64,000 bases of DNA from Thermoflexaceae bacterium. GTDB taxonomy: Bacteria > Chloroflexota > Dehalococcoidia > Tepidiformales > Tepidiformaceae. The DNA is taken from assembly GCA_015075555.1 (NCBI GenBank), contig JABTUD010000001.1:186001-250000 (forward strand), given 5' to 3'. Each line of letters opens with the position of its first letter. The stretch's first letter is position 1. A program made the translations under genes and the position numbers. Positions 18,033-26,193 of this stretch are shown one piece after another. The notes under the pieces are model-generated. The model searched no databases. It saw only the letters and a list, made by a program, of their open reading frames with translations, and was not told where the DNA came from.

Positions 18033-18452
18033 ATGGCAGACAAGGTCGAACGCGAAATCGAGGAGATCCTGGCCCGGCTTGAGAATGAACTGCCGCCGGC
18101 CGACGATCGCAAGCCTATCTCGATCCTCTCCCGGGGGCGGCGCCAGGCGCCCCGTGCGCCTCGCCCTTCGCCGTTCCGCGCGCTGCACCGAATCAATCCC
18201 ACTTCGTTGATGTTCACGGGCGCTGGTCTCGTTGTCGGGGGACTGGTGCTCTCGAATGCCTGGGGTCCACTCATCTGGGTATCGATTGCGGGAGTTGTCC
18301 TTTTCCTGGGCGCGTTTCTCTCGTCGTTTGTCCGGGAGCGGCCGGCAGCGGCGCCCGCCCAGAAGGGGGTCTACTGGCGGGACCGCTACATCGAGTACGC
18401 CCCTCCCAGCCCGGGACTCAAGGGCCGCATCCGCCGGTTCTTCCGCAGGTAG
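18033..18452 (+). CDS. Small membrane protein, two predicted helices
   Basis: About 139 residues from ATG 18033 (MADKVEREIEEILARLENEL), a charged coiled-coil-like N-terminus. Two adjacent hydrophobic helices follow (LMFTGAGLVVGGLVLSNAW and IWVSIAGVVLFLGAFLSSFV), then a basic C-terminus ending RIRRFFRR. An in-frame ATG at 17997 is possible but has a weaker context. The pattern is that of DUF3040-like membrane proteins, though I cannot confirm membership. Confidence 0.65.
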   Translation: MADKVEREIEEILARLENELPPADDRKPISILSRGRRQAPRAPRPSPFRALHRINPTSLMFTGAGLVVGGLVLSNAWGPLIWVSIAGVVLFLGAFLSSFVRERPAAAPAQKGVYWRDRYIEYAPPSPGLKGRIRRFFRR

Positions 18453-18497
18453 CCGTTTCCGGGCGCTTAACGTGCCTGCGGCTTACTCTCGGCACCA

Positions 18498-19859
18498 GTG
18501 ACGATGATCCTGAGGGCCCTGTTCCCGTCCCTGGTGCTGCTTGCAGTGGCCGGCACGGCCTGCGCTACCCCGGCGGCGATCCCCGGGGGGACAGCCACGG
18601 AGACCGGGCAGCAGACTGTCACTCCGCCCGGCTCCAGCCCGGTGGCCTCGCCTACGGCCGGGCAGGCGGGCACGCCCACGCGGCCGCCGGTCACAGGCCC
18701 CGCCGAGCACGAAGGCGCCCGCACCATGGCCCACCTGGCCCACCTCGCGAATGTGATTGGCCCTCGCGTCTCGGGCACAAAGGGGGAGGAGACCGCCATC
18801 GCCTACATCCGCGACCAGTTCGCGGCTTCGGGTTACGCAGTTGAGGTACTGCCTTTCGACTTCGAGGGTGACCGGTTCCAACCGGGGACCGTGCGGAGCG
18901 GCCAGTCCACGCTGGAGGCCCTGACCATGGCTGGCAGCAAAGGCGGCTCGGCGAGCGGCCGTGCAGTCTACGTAGGGCTGGCGGACGTGGCCGGCATCGG
19001 CGGGCGCTCGCTGGCCGTGGCCATCGCCATCGCCGATCGCGGGTCGCTGCTCTTCGCCGATAAGTACGAAAACGTGTGTGCCGCGGGTGCGGCGGGGCTG
19101 GTCATAGTGAACAACCAGGAAGGGATGTTCAGCGGGACGCTGCGCAAGCCCGCGACTTTCCCCGTGGTGAGCGTGGCCGATACAGCTGCCGCAGAACTCC
19201 GCGCGGCGGCTGCCAGCGGCGCGGTGGTGACGATCGAGACCCCCACGGTGATCGATACGCCCTCGGCCAATGTGATGGCGCGGCCTCCCGGCGGGACTGC
19301 CTGCCGGGTCCTTGTAGGCGGGCACCACGACTCCGTGGCCGCCACCCCCGGCGCCAACGACAACGCCAGCGGGACGGCGACTGTCCTGGAGCTGGCGCGG
19401 GCGTTCGCGGCCGATGGCCTTGATGATGGCCTCTGCTTCGCCACCTTTGGCGCCGAGGAGTCGGGGCTGCACGGCAGCAGCGCGCTGGTGGATCGGCTCC
19501 GAACCGAAGGGAAGCTGCCGGATTACATGGTGAACATTGACGTCGCCGGGATCGGCGACGGGGTGGCTGTGATCGGTTCGCCCGAACCGGTCGGGCGGGC
19601 GGTGAAGCTCGCATCGAGCCTGGGAATCCCCGCCCTCGCGACCGAGCTTCCTTCCAACTACGGCAGCGACCACCAGTCCTTCCGCGACGCCGGCGTGGCC
19701 GTCGTGTTCTTCACTTCGGGGGAGTTCGCGACGATTCACTCCCCTCGCGACGTGCACACTGACATCGACCCGGCAGAGCTGGAACGCGTCGGGGACCTGG
19801 CTTTCGCGACAACCCGGGATCTGCTCGCACAGGTTGCCCAACCCGGTGGGCGCCCCTAG
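18498..19859 (+). CDS. Lipid-anchored M28-family zinc aminopeptidase
   Basis: A 453-residue lipoprotein. The signal sequence ends at a VAGTAC lipobox (Cys near residue 23), followed by a Thr/Pro-rich linker. A PA-type insertion occupies about residues 155-245, and the M28 catalytic core follows. The co-catalytic zinc site is seen as VGGHHDSV, GANDNASGTA, FGAEESGLHGS (catalytic glutamates), NIDVAGIG and IHSPRDVHTD. It acts outside the membrane on peptides. The next lipoprotein gene begins 2 bases after its stop, so the two are cotranscribed. Confidence 0.93.
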   Translation: MTMILRALFPSLVLLAVAGTACATPAAIPGGTATETGQQTVTPPGSSPVASPTAGQAGTPTRPPVTGPAEHEGARTMAHLAHLANVIGPRVSGTKGEETAIAYIRDQFAASGYAVEVLPFDFEGDRFQPGTVRSGQSTLEALTMAGSKGGSASGRAVYVGLADVAGIGGRSLAVAIAIADRGSLLFADKYENVCAAGAAGLVIVNNQEGMFSGTLRKPATFPVVSVADTAAAELRAAAASGAVVTIETPTVIDTPSANVMARPPGGTACRVLVGGHHDSVAATPGANDNASGTATVLELARAFAADGLDDGLCFATFGAEESGLHGSSALVDRLRTEGKLPDYMVNIDVAGIGDGVAVIGSPEPVGRAVKLASSLGIPALATELPSNYGSDHQSFRDAGVAVVFFTSGEFATIHSPRDVHTDIDPAELERVGDLAFATTRDLLAQVAQPGGRP

Positions 19860-19860
19860 C

Positions 19861-20484
19861 ATGGCCATCGTGATTCGCCGGGCAGGGGCGGTTTTCCTGG
19901 GAGCGTTGTTCGCTGCCGCTCTCCTTTTGAGCGCCTGCGGCGGTTCGGCCAGGAAGGACGGGACGACCGGGCAGCGTGTGACCGACCCGGCCAGCGTGCC
20001 AAGCTCGACGCCCATCGGCAACACGCTCACCTACCAGATCCGGAACGACGTGATCATCGCCCCCGATGGTGGCGAGGCGCCCGTATCGAGCGGGTCGACG
20101 CCCGTCTCCGGGACGAAGAGCTACACGGTGCAGTCCGGCGATACCTGCGGCGCCATCGCCACGCAGTTCGGGATTACCGTTGCCGAGCTGATGAAGGTGA
20201 ACCGCACCATCGACGAGAACTGCACGAATCTCCGCCCGGGCGACGTTCTCAAGATCCCCGGGGGGACTTCGGGCGGAACGTCCGGCGGGACCTCAGGCGG
20301 AGGCACGACGGCGGGCACGCCGACGCCGAAACCGGGAGGCAAGGAGTACCGGGTCCAGGCGGGCGACACGTGCGACGCCATCGCAAAGAGCTACGGGGTC
20401 GACCTGAGGCAGCTGATTGCCCTGAACAACCTCGACCCGGAGTGCCTGAACCTGCAGGTGGGGCAGACGATCAAGATCCCCTGA
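19861..20484 (+). CDS. Lipoprotein with two LysM domains
   Basis: A 207-residue protein from ATG 19861. The signal ends in LLLSACGG, a clear lipobox. Two LysM repeats follow, each with YTVQSGDTCGAIA or YRVQAGDTCDAIA and a closing LKIP or IKIP. They are separated by a Gly-Thr-Ser repeat linker. Each LysM carries two extra cysteines (DTC and ENC or PEC), probably one disulfide per repeat. The module binds N-acetylglucosamine polymers such as peptidoglycan. It follows the M28 peptidase gene immediately, and both probably sit on the outer face of the cytoplasmic membrane. Confidence 0.92.
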   Translation: MAIVIRRAGAVFLGALFAAALLLSACGGSARKDGTTGQRVTDPASVPSSTPIGNTLTYQIRNDVIIAPDGGEAPVSSGSTPVSGTKSYTVQSGDTCGAIATQFGITVAELMKVNRTIDENCTNLRPGDVLKIPGGTSGGTSGGTSGGGTTAGTPTPKPGGKEYRVQAGDTCDAIAKSYGVDLRQLIALNNLDPECLNLQVGQTIKIP

Positions 20485-20496
20485 CCGCGGGATCCC

Positions 20497-20730
20497 CTAA
20501 GACCGGGCCTCCACCGCCGCCTTCTCCACGGGAGCGGGGCCGCACTCGCGAAGCAGGGCTTCCGTGAGCCGCTGCTCGGGCACGCCGAGGATGCGCGCCG
20601 CATCGCCGATTCGATACTCCAGGTAGTCCCTGGAAAGGCCGGCTTCCTGCAGCCTCAACAGGCCACCAGGCCGGTTGCGCAGGACTTCGTAGATAGAGGC
20701 GTTGGCCGGATACCGGACCTCGGACTTCAT
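20497..20730 (-). CDS. Small protein, DUF542/ScdA-N-like
   Basis: A 77-residue protein from ATG 20730, selected by GGGGGGAAC upstream. The sequence VRYPANASIYEVLRNRPGGLLRLQEAGLSRDYLEYRI resembles the short helical domain found at the start of ScdA/RIC iron-sulfur repair proteins and in DUF1858 or DUF542 proteins. The assignment is by pattern only. There is no metal-binding cysteine in the expected place, so it may be only structurally related. It is convergent with the LysM lipoprotein gene. Confidence 0.55.
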   Translation of the reverse strand: MKSEVRYPANASIYEVLRNRPGGLLRLQEAGLSRDYLEYRIGDAARILGVPEQRLTEALLRECGPAPVEKAAVEARS

Positions 20731-20932
20731 GGTTTCGTTCCCCCCGGATTCCGTCATCCTGATTGCAGTTCAGTGAGCGCCACCGGGAGCAGGTATGCGC
20801 GGCGGCTTCGGGAAAGGATACATCTCCGCAATGGCTGCGGGATCACCCCGAGGCGCAAGATTCACACTTCCGATGGTGGGATTGATGAGACCCTCACCCT
20901 GGCGAGGCAGGTACGCGCCGTCTTCGCCGGGA

Positions 20933-22138
20933 CTAGCCGAGTTCGGCCAGGACCTCGGCCGTATGCTCGCCCAGCCGCGGGGCCGGGCGGCGGAGCTCCC
21001 ATGGGGTGGCGCTAAAGAGGTAGGGTGCGCCGGGCATCGCAGCTTCGCCCTCGACCCCCTCGCCGCGGGTTCCCACGAAGAAGCCGCGGTCCCAGAAGTG
21101 CGCATCGTCGAGCGTCTCGTCGGGAGAACGCACGACCCCCCACGCCTGGTCGCGTTCCTGCCCGCCGCGGTACACGTATTCTGCATCGTGGGCGGCGATA
21201 AAGCGGGCGGTTTCGGCCATGATCTCCTCGGCCTCGGGGATCCCACGCCCGGGCTGGCGGTTTCGCGGGTCATCGAAGCGAGGGTCGTCGAACTGCTGCC
21301 CAAACCCTTCGGACCGGTACCACTGCTTGATCTTGGCCCAGCTGGCGTTGTCCCGGCCAACGCCAAAGCAAAGGATGTGGCGGCCGTCCCTTGCCATGAA
21401 CAGCCACGGCTCGGTGCGGCGGTGGGCCGCATGGCGGCCCGTCTGGCGGACCACATCGATCCGCTTGTAGAACCAGTACGGCATGCCGACTTCAACGGTG
21501 CAGCTGAGAGCCTCGTGCATCGAGCAGTCGATGTACTGGCCCTGGCCCGTGGCATCCCTGTGTAGCAGGGCGGCCATGATGCCCATGGCGGCGAAATGGC
21601 AGGTGGTGTTGTAACCCTGGTCCCCATGACCCCGGATAGGCGGAGCGCCAGCCGCATCCTCGGGGTCGTAGCCGTTCATCCGCATCGGCCCGCCAAGGGC
21701 GAGTCCTACCAGGTCCGACGATTTCCAGTCAGACCAGGGGCCGTCCTGTCCGAAAGGCGAGATGGAACACATGATCAGGCCCGCATTTGCAGCCGACAGG
21801 TCCGCAAATCCGAGGCTGAGACCGGGAAGATAGCCTGGCTGCAGCGATTCGATAACGATGTCAGCGGTGGCGGCCAGCTTCCGCAGCCTCTCCCTGCTGG
21901 ACTCTTCCTCAACGTCGAGCACAACCGAGCGCTTGTTGGTGTTGTGATACCAGAAGTTGAGAGTGCGATTCGGCCCGGGGATGTCCTTCACGAAGGGCCC
22001 GATGGCGCGCGCCGGCGAGCCACCCGGAGGCTCGACCTTGATGACATCGGCCCCCATGTCGGCAAGCAGCTTCCCGGCGAGCTGGCCGAGCTCGTCGCAG
22101 AGCTCAATGACGCGCAACCCGGCGAGGGGCCCGCTCAC
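20933..22138 (-). CDS. CaiB/BaiF (family III) CoA-transferase
   Basis: A 401-residue enzyme that moves CoA between a carboxylic acid and an acyl-CoA without a ping-pong hydrolysis step. The N-terminus reads PLAGLRVIELCDELGQLAGKLLADMGADVIKVEPP, then NKRSVVLDVEEE. SSDLVGLALGGPMRMNG supplies the likely catalytic aspartate region near residue 170. It overlaps the preceding CoA-transferase gene by four bases (ATGA), so the two chains are translationally coupled and could form a heteromer. The acid substrate cannot be inferred. Confidence 0.93.
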   Translation of the reverse strand: MSGPLAGLRVIELCDELGQLAGKLLADMGADVIKVEPPGGSPARAIGPFVKDIPGPNRTLNFWYHNTNKRSVVLDVEEESSRERLRKLAATADIVIESLQPGYLPGLSLGFADLSAANAGLIMCSISPFGQDGPWSDWKSSDLVGLALGGPMRMNGYDPEDAAGAPPIRGHGDQGYNTTCHFAAMGIMAALLHRDATGQGQYIDCSMHEALSCTVEVGMPYWFYKRIDVVRQTGRHAAHRRTEPWLFMARDGRHILCFGVGRDNASWAKIKQWYRSEGFGQQFDDPRFDDPRNRQPGRGIPEAEEIMAETARFIAAHDAEYVYRGGQERDQAWGVVRSPDETLDDAHFWDRGFFVGTRGEGVEGEAAMPGAPYLFSATPWELRRPAPRLGEHTAEVLAELG

Positions 22139-23370
22139 ATGAACACCCCGGCAGCCTCGTGCGCGGCGATCTCTTCTTCCGGCATGCCGAGTACCTCGGC
22201 CATTACGGCGTGGGTATGCTCACCAATGAGCGGCGAGCCGCGGCGAAGCGTGCCGGGGGTGGCCGAGAGCCTGGGAACGACGCCGTCAAACTCGCAGTCG
22301 CCCATCTCGGGGTGGGGCAGCGTGTGCCACCAGTCGCGGGCCGCGAGCTGCGGGTCGCGGGTGGCGCGGTCGCTCGGTGCCTGGCATACACCAGCACGGA
22401 CGCCGGCGGCACGAAGGATCTGCATCGCCTCGTAGTCCTCGAACTCGCTCGTCCAGGCCTCAATGCGCGCATCGAGCTCATCCTGGTTGGCGAGGCGCCC
22501 GGCGTTGGTGGCGAACCGGGGATCGAGCGCCCAATCAGGGTTGTCGATCGCCTGCACAAGGGCCTGCCATTCGGCTTCGTTCATGACGGCGATGGCAATC
22601 CACCTGTCATCGCCGGCGCAGGCGTACGTGTTGTGGGGCGCCACGGCCGGTTCCCACGCCCGGTTGCCCGGGGGCATCCCCTCGCGGCGCCAGGAACGGC
22701 CGTTCACAGTCCTGTCGAGAACAGCGGGCCCGGTCAGCACGATGCCAGCTTCCACCTGCGAAAGGTCAATCGACTGCCCTTCGCCCGTACGGTTGCGGTG
22801 GTGCAAAGCCATCATAATGGCGATGGCGGCATAGTAGCCCGCGGTGTGGTCCATGTAGCTGTAGCCCCATCCCGCCGGGGGCTTGTCAGGGAGACCCGAC
22901 ATGAAGGTGAGCCCACTCAGAGCCTGGGCTGTTGGACCCCAGGTGACGAAGTCCCGGTCGCGCCCGAGGTGTCCGAACCCCGAAAGTGAGCAATAGATTA
23001 TGTCTTGCTTGATCGCTCTCAGGTCGGGGTAGTCCAGGCCCCAGGAGGCCATGACGCCGCTCGAGAAGTTCTCGACGACGACGTCGCTGGCGGCAATGAG
23101 GCGTTTCAGCACCTCCATGCCATCGGGATGTCGGACGTTGAGGAGGATGCTCTTCTTGTTCCGGTTGAAGTAGTTGAAGAAGCCGGAGTTGTTGAGCGTG
23201 GGGTTGTCGCCGGCGATTGGCCGGCCCAGGCGGATGGCATCGACCGCCTGGCCATGCTCGACGCGGATGACCTCGGCCCCGAAGTCAGCGAGAAAGCGGG
23301 TTGCGGTGGGCCCGGCGATGATCCAGGTGAGATCGCAGACGCGGATCCCTTCAAGCGGCAGCTTGGTCAC
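22135..23370 (-). CDS. CaiB/BaiF (family III) CoA-transferase
   Basis: A 411-residue member beginning MTKLPLEGIRVCDLTWIIAG, with TRFLADFGAEVIRVEH and NRNKKSILLNVRHPDG. In the catalytic-aspartate region it reads FVTWGPTAQALSGLTFMSG, so the usual GYD aspartate is not evident at that position. It is the first gene of an overlapping pair with the CoA-transferase at 20933. One catalytic and one less conserved chain would fit a heteromeric enzyme of the BbsEF type. No ligand-specific residues were recognised. Confidence 0.92.
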   Translation of the reverse strand: MTKLPLEGIRVCDLTWIIAGPTATRFLADFGAEVIRVEHGQAVDAIRLGRPIAGDNPTLNNSGFFNYFNRNKKSILLNVRHPDGMEVLKRLIAASDVVVENFSSGVMASWGLDYPDLRAIKQDIIYCSLSGFGHLGRDRDFVTWGPTAQALSGLTFMSGLPDKPPAGWGYSYMDHTAGYYAAIAIMMALHHRNRTGEGQSIDLSQVEAGIVLTGPAVLDRTVNGRSWRREGMPPGNRAWEPAVAPHNTYACAGDDRWIAIAVMNEAEWQALVQAIDNPDWALDPRFATNAGRLANQDELDARIEAWTSEFEDYEAMQILRAAGVRAGVCQAPSDRATRDPQLAARDWWHTLPHPEMGDCEFDGVVPRLSATPGTLRRGSPLIGEHTHAVMAEVLGMPEEEIAAHEAAGVFM

Positions 23371-23493
23371 GAGGCGTGATTCTACGCGACTGGCTGGGAA
23401 AGGCCAGCATGCAACCCACCGCGGCCAGGCAGGCAGGCAGATGCGCCCGCGGAGGGGGCCGGCAGTGGCGTTCCTCCGCAGGCGCGCGCCATC

Positions 23494-24567
23494 TCAATCG
23501 AAGAGCAGAACGCTGCGGTTGACCTCGCCTTTCTTGAGGGCGTCATAGGCCTCGTTGATCTCGGATAGCCGGTATCGGCGGGTGATGAGCTCGTCGATCT
23601 TGAGGCGCTTCTGCCGGTAGAGCTCCATCAGCCAGGGCATGTCATGGGTCTGGCGGGTCGAGCCGTAGAAGCTGCCGATGATGCCCTTTTCGCGCAGGAA
23701 CATGGCCCCGGGCACGGAGACCATCTGCGTGATAGGGATCATTCCGACGACGACTGCCCGGCCACCGGCCTTAGTCATGTGGAAGCACTGTTCGGCCGTC
23801 TTCGCGAGGCCAATGGCCTCAAAGGCGAAGTCGACGCCGCCGCCGGTCATGCCGACTACCTTGCCGACGGGGTCTTCCTGCGAGGCGTCGATCACATCGG
23901 TCGCTCCGAATTCGCGCGCCGCCGCAAGCTTGTTCTCGAATACGTCTACGGCAATGATGCGAGCCGCCCCGGCCAGGGCAGCGCCCTGGATGACGTTGAG
24001 CCCGACGCCACCGCACCCGATCACGGCCACAGTCGACCCCACAGGCACCTTCGCAGTGTTGGCGACGGCGCCAACGCCCGTCATGACGCTGCAACCGACG
24101 AGGGCCGCGGCCTCCAGCGGCACCCCGTCCGGCACATGCACACAGGCGTTCTCGCTCACCAGCTGGTATTCGGCAAAGGCCGACATGTTGGCGAACTGGG
24201 GCATGGGATTGCCGTTTAGCTTGAGCCGGTCGCCCCGGCCCAGGGCTGCGCTACCCGCGCAGAGGAATGGCTTGCCCGTCACGCAGAAGTCGCAATTGCC
24301 GCACGAAGCAACGAAAGCGATGACAACACGGTCTCCCGGGCTCACGCGAGTGACCCCGGGCCCGACCTTGGCGACCACGCCGGCCGATTCGTGTCCGAGC
24401 ACGATCGGCACCGCGGTGGGGTACGAACCTTCCATGAAATGAAGGTCTGAGTGGCAGACCCCGCTCGCGCCCGTCTTGACGAGCACCTCTCCCGCCCGTG
24501 GCTCATCGACCTGGACATCTTCAATGACGAGTGGTTGACCCACCCCGTACATGACTGCCGCTTTCAC
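23494..24567 (-). CDS. Zn-dependent alcohol dehydrogenase (MDR family)
   Basis: A 357-residue medium-chain dehydrogenase/reductase. The start chosen is GTG 24567 (VKAAVMYGVGQPLVIEDV) because GGAGGAACGTTG lies directly upstream. The catalytic zinc residues are in TGASGVCHSDLHFMEG and VLGHESAGVV. The structural zinc loop reads CGNCDFCVTGKPFLC (four cysteines). The Rossmann loop is VAVIGCGGVGLNVIQGA. It oxidises or reduces an alcohol/aldehyde pair with NAD(P); similarity to class III or arylalcohol dehydrogenases is possible. It lies upstream of, and 123 bases from, the CoA-transferase pair on the same strand. Confidence 0.9.
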   Translation of the reverse strand: MKAAVMYGVGQPLVIEDVQVDEPRAGEVLVKTGASGVCHSDLHFMEGSYPTAVPIVLGHESAGVVAKVGPGVTRVSPGDRVVIAFVASCGNCDFCVTGKPFLCAGSAALGRGDRLKLNGNPMPQFANMSAFAEYQLVSENACVHVPDGVPLEAAALVGCSVMTGVGAVANTAKVPVGSTVAVIGCGGVGLNVIQGAALAGAARIIAVDVFENKLAAAREFGATDVIDASQEDPVGKVVGMTGGGVDFAFEAIGLAKTAEQCFHMTKAGGRAVVVGMIPITQMVSVPGAMFLREKGIIGSFYGSTRQTHDMPWLMELYRQKRLKIDELITRRYRLSEINEAYDALKKGEVNRSVLLFD

Positions 24568-24659
24568 CAACGTTCCTCCTGCCAAATCCGGCACCGGATT
24601 GTTGGGCGAATTGCGAACGCCTGTCAAACCAGGGAATCGCCCGCGGTGGGCCGGGCCCG

Positions 24660-25082
24660 CTACTCCGGGCCGGCGATTTCCAGCAACTCCACTTCGAGGC
24701 TCAGCGCCTTGCCAGCGAGGGGATGATTCCCATCGACCACGACGAAGGAGCCCGTTATCTCGACGACGGCCATGGGTGCGCCGTCAACGCGAAGGATGTC
24801 GCCGACTTCAGCCTCAAGCGGCACACGTTCGCGCTCAATTTCCGTGACGCGGCGCTCGTCGCGGAGGCCGAAGGCATGCTCGGGCGGCACTTCCACTGTT
24901 CGCGTTTCGCCAACGGTCATGCCGTTCACGGCATCTTCGAGGCCGCGGATGACGGTTCGCCGGCCAACCACAAAGGAGAGCGGCTCATTGTTTGCCCGTG
25001 TGGAGTCCAGGAGCTCTCCCGTTCCCTGGAGCCGGGCAACGAGGTGCAGGCTGACAGAATCCCCTTCGAGTGCGCGGCGCAT
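24660..25082 (-). CDS. FKBP-type peptidyl-prolyl isomerase (SlyD-like)
   Basis: A 140-residue protein from ATG 25082, selected by GGAGGAACAT. It has the FKBP core (VSLHLVARLQGTGELLDSTR, PLSFVVGRRTVIRGLEDAVNGM) and the inserted IF domain found in SlyD proteins (PPEHAFGLRDERRVTEIER, then VDGNHPLAGKALSLEVEL). SlyD proteins combine proline isomerisation with chaperone activity. The C-terminal histidine-rich metal tail of Escherichia coli SlyD is absent, as in many homologues. It is divergent from clpP. Confidence 0.9.
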   Translation of the reverse strand: MRRALEGDSVSLHLVARLQGTGELLDSTRANNEPLSFVVGRRTVIRGLEDAVNGMTVGETRTVEVPPEHAFGLRDERRVTEIERERVPLEAEVGDILRVDGAPMAVVEITGSFVVVDGNHPLAGKALSLEVELLEIAGPE

Positions 25083-25281
25083 ATGTTCCTCCAGTCCGGG
25101 AAGCGGAGGCATCCCGCGAGGGCAGCGGCGAGTGCGCTCACCGCCGGGCCCGAAGGCAGGCTACCATGCACGCGCAGGCGCAACAATGCGCGCCCGCACA
25201 GCGGCGGCAGGCCCCCGGCACCTTTGCGATTGAGGCGGCGAGACCGCACACTGAGTCCGAGGAACACCGGGAGCAGGCGCC

Positions 25282-25893
25282 ATGAGCATCGACCGTATTC
25301 AAGACATCATGCCATTCGTGATCGAGTCGGATGGGCGGCGCGAGCGCGCCTACGACATCTACTCGCTGCTCCTGAAGGAGCGCATTGTCTTCCTCGGGAC
25401 GCCCATCGACGCCATGATCGCGAACGTCATCATCGCGCAGCTTCTCTACCTCGCCCGGGAAGACGATGAGAAAGACATCATGATGTACATCAACTCGCCG
25501 GGCGGGAGCGTGACGGCAGGCCTGGCTATCTACGACACCATGAGGCTCATCCGGCCCAACGTCTCTACCGTGTGTATTGGCCTGGCGGCGAGCATGGGGA
25601 CGGTTCTCCTGACCGCGGGCACGAAGGGCAAGCGTTTCGTTCTGCCGAACGCCACCGTGCACCTCCACCAGGTGCTGGGAGGAGCGCAGGGCCAGGCGCG
25701 CGACATCGAGATCCAGGCGCGCGAGACTCTGCGATTGCAGAAAGTGCTGCGCACCATCATCGCCGAGTGCACCGGGCAGCCGATGGAGCGAATCGAGCAG
25801 GACACCGACCGTGATTTCTGGCTCGACCCGGCGGCAGCGAAGGAGTACGGCCTGGTCGATGAGGTGCTGGTGCGCACCCCCCGGGAGAAGTGA
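25282..25893 (+). CDS. clpP: ATP-dependent Clp protease proteolytic subunit
   Basis: A serine protease forming a tetradecameric chamber fed by Clp ATPases. The 203-residue protein carries the catalytic triad: Ser104 in [11 protein letters not shown], His129 in VHLHQVLGG, and the aspartate in [11 protein letters not shown]. The Ser-His spacing of 25 is the usual one. [16 protein letters not shown] forms the oxyanion-strand region. No clpX is adjacent. leuS follows 300 bases downstream. Confidence 0.96.
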   Translation: MSIDRIQDIMPFVIESDGRRERAYDIYSLLLKERIVFLGTPIDAMIANVIIAQLLYLAREDDEKDIMMYINSPGGSVTAGLAIYDTMRLIRPNVSTVCIGLAASMGTVLLTAGTKGKRFVLPNATVHLHQVLGGAQGQARDIEIQARETLRLQKVLRTIIAECTGQPMERIEQDTDRDFWLDPAAAKEYGLVDEVLVRTPREK

Positions 25894-26193
25894 CGCTGGC
25901 CCGGGCGCCCCGGCACGCAGGCGGGCGCTGGTGACTATGCGCTGCCGATTCGATACGATGCCAGACATCATCGCGCGCGACGCGCACGAAATCTGATGGC
26001 GAGACGATGATGGGAAGCCCGGCTCCCTCCAACAGGCCTGCAGGACCCGCCCACCGGGTCCCTCGACCGCGGCCGGCGCCTGCGCTCATCCTTACCCCGC
26101 CCCGCGGCGAGTAGCCGGCGGGGCGTCACACGGTCGCGGCGGGGGAAGCACCCGCCATTCCCCACCCCACCATGCCTACTGAGGTGAACGATC
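25894..26193 (+). other. 300-nt leader region before leuS with two GC-rich hairpins
   Basis: No gene is visible between clpP and leuS. Two hairpins stand out: GGACCC-N7-GGGTCC at 26043-26061 and CCCCGCC-N15-GGCGGGG at 26095-26123. A transcription attenuator or structured 5' leader for leuS is possible. I looked for a T-box antiterminator (GGTGG-ACCGCG type sequence) and did not find a convincing one. Confidence 0.3.

Noticed and set aside
25894-26193. T-box riboswitch before leuS
   Set aside because: Hairpins are present, but the conserved antiterminator bulge sequence and a clear specifier loop were not found.
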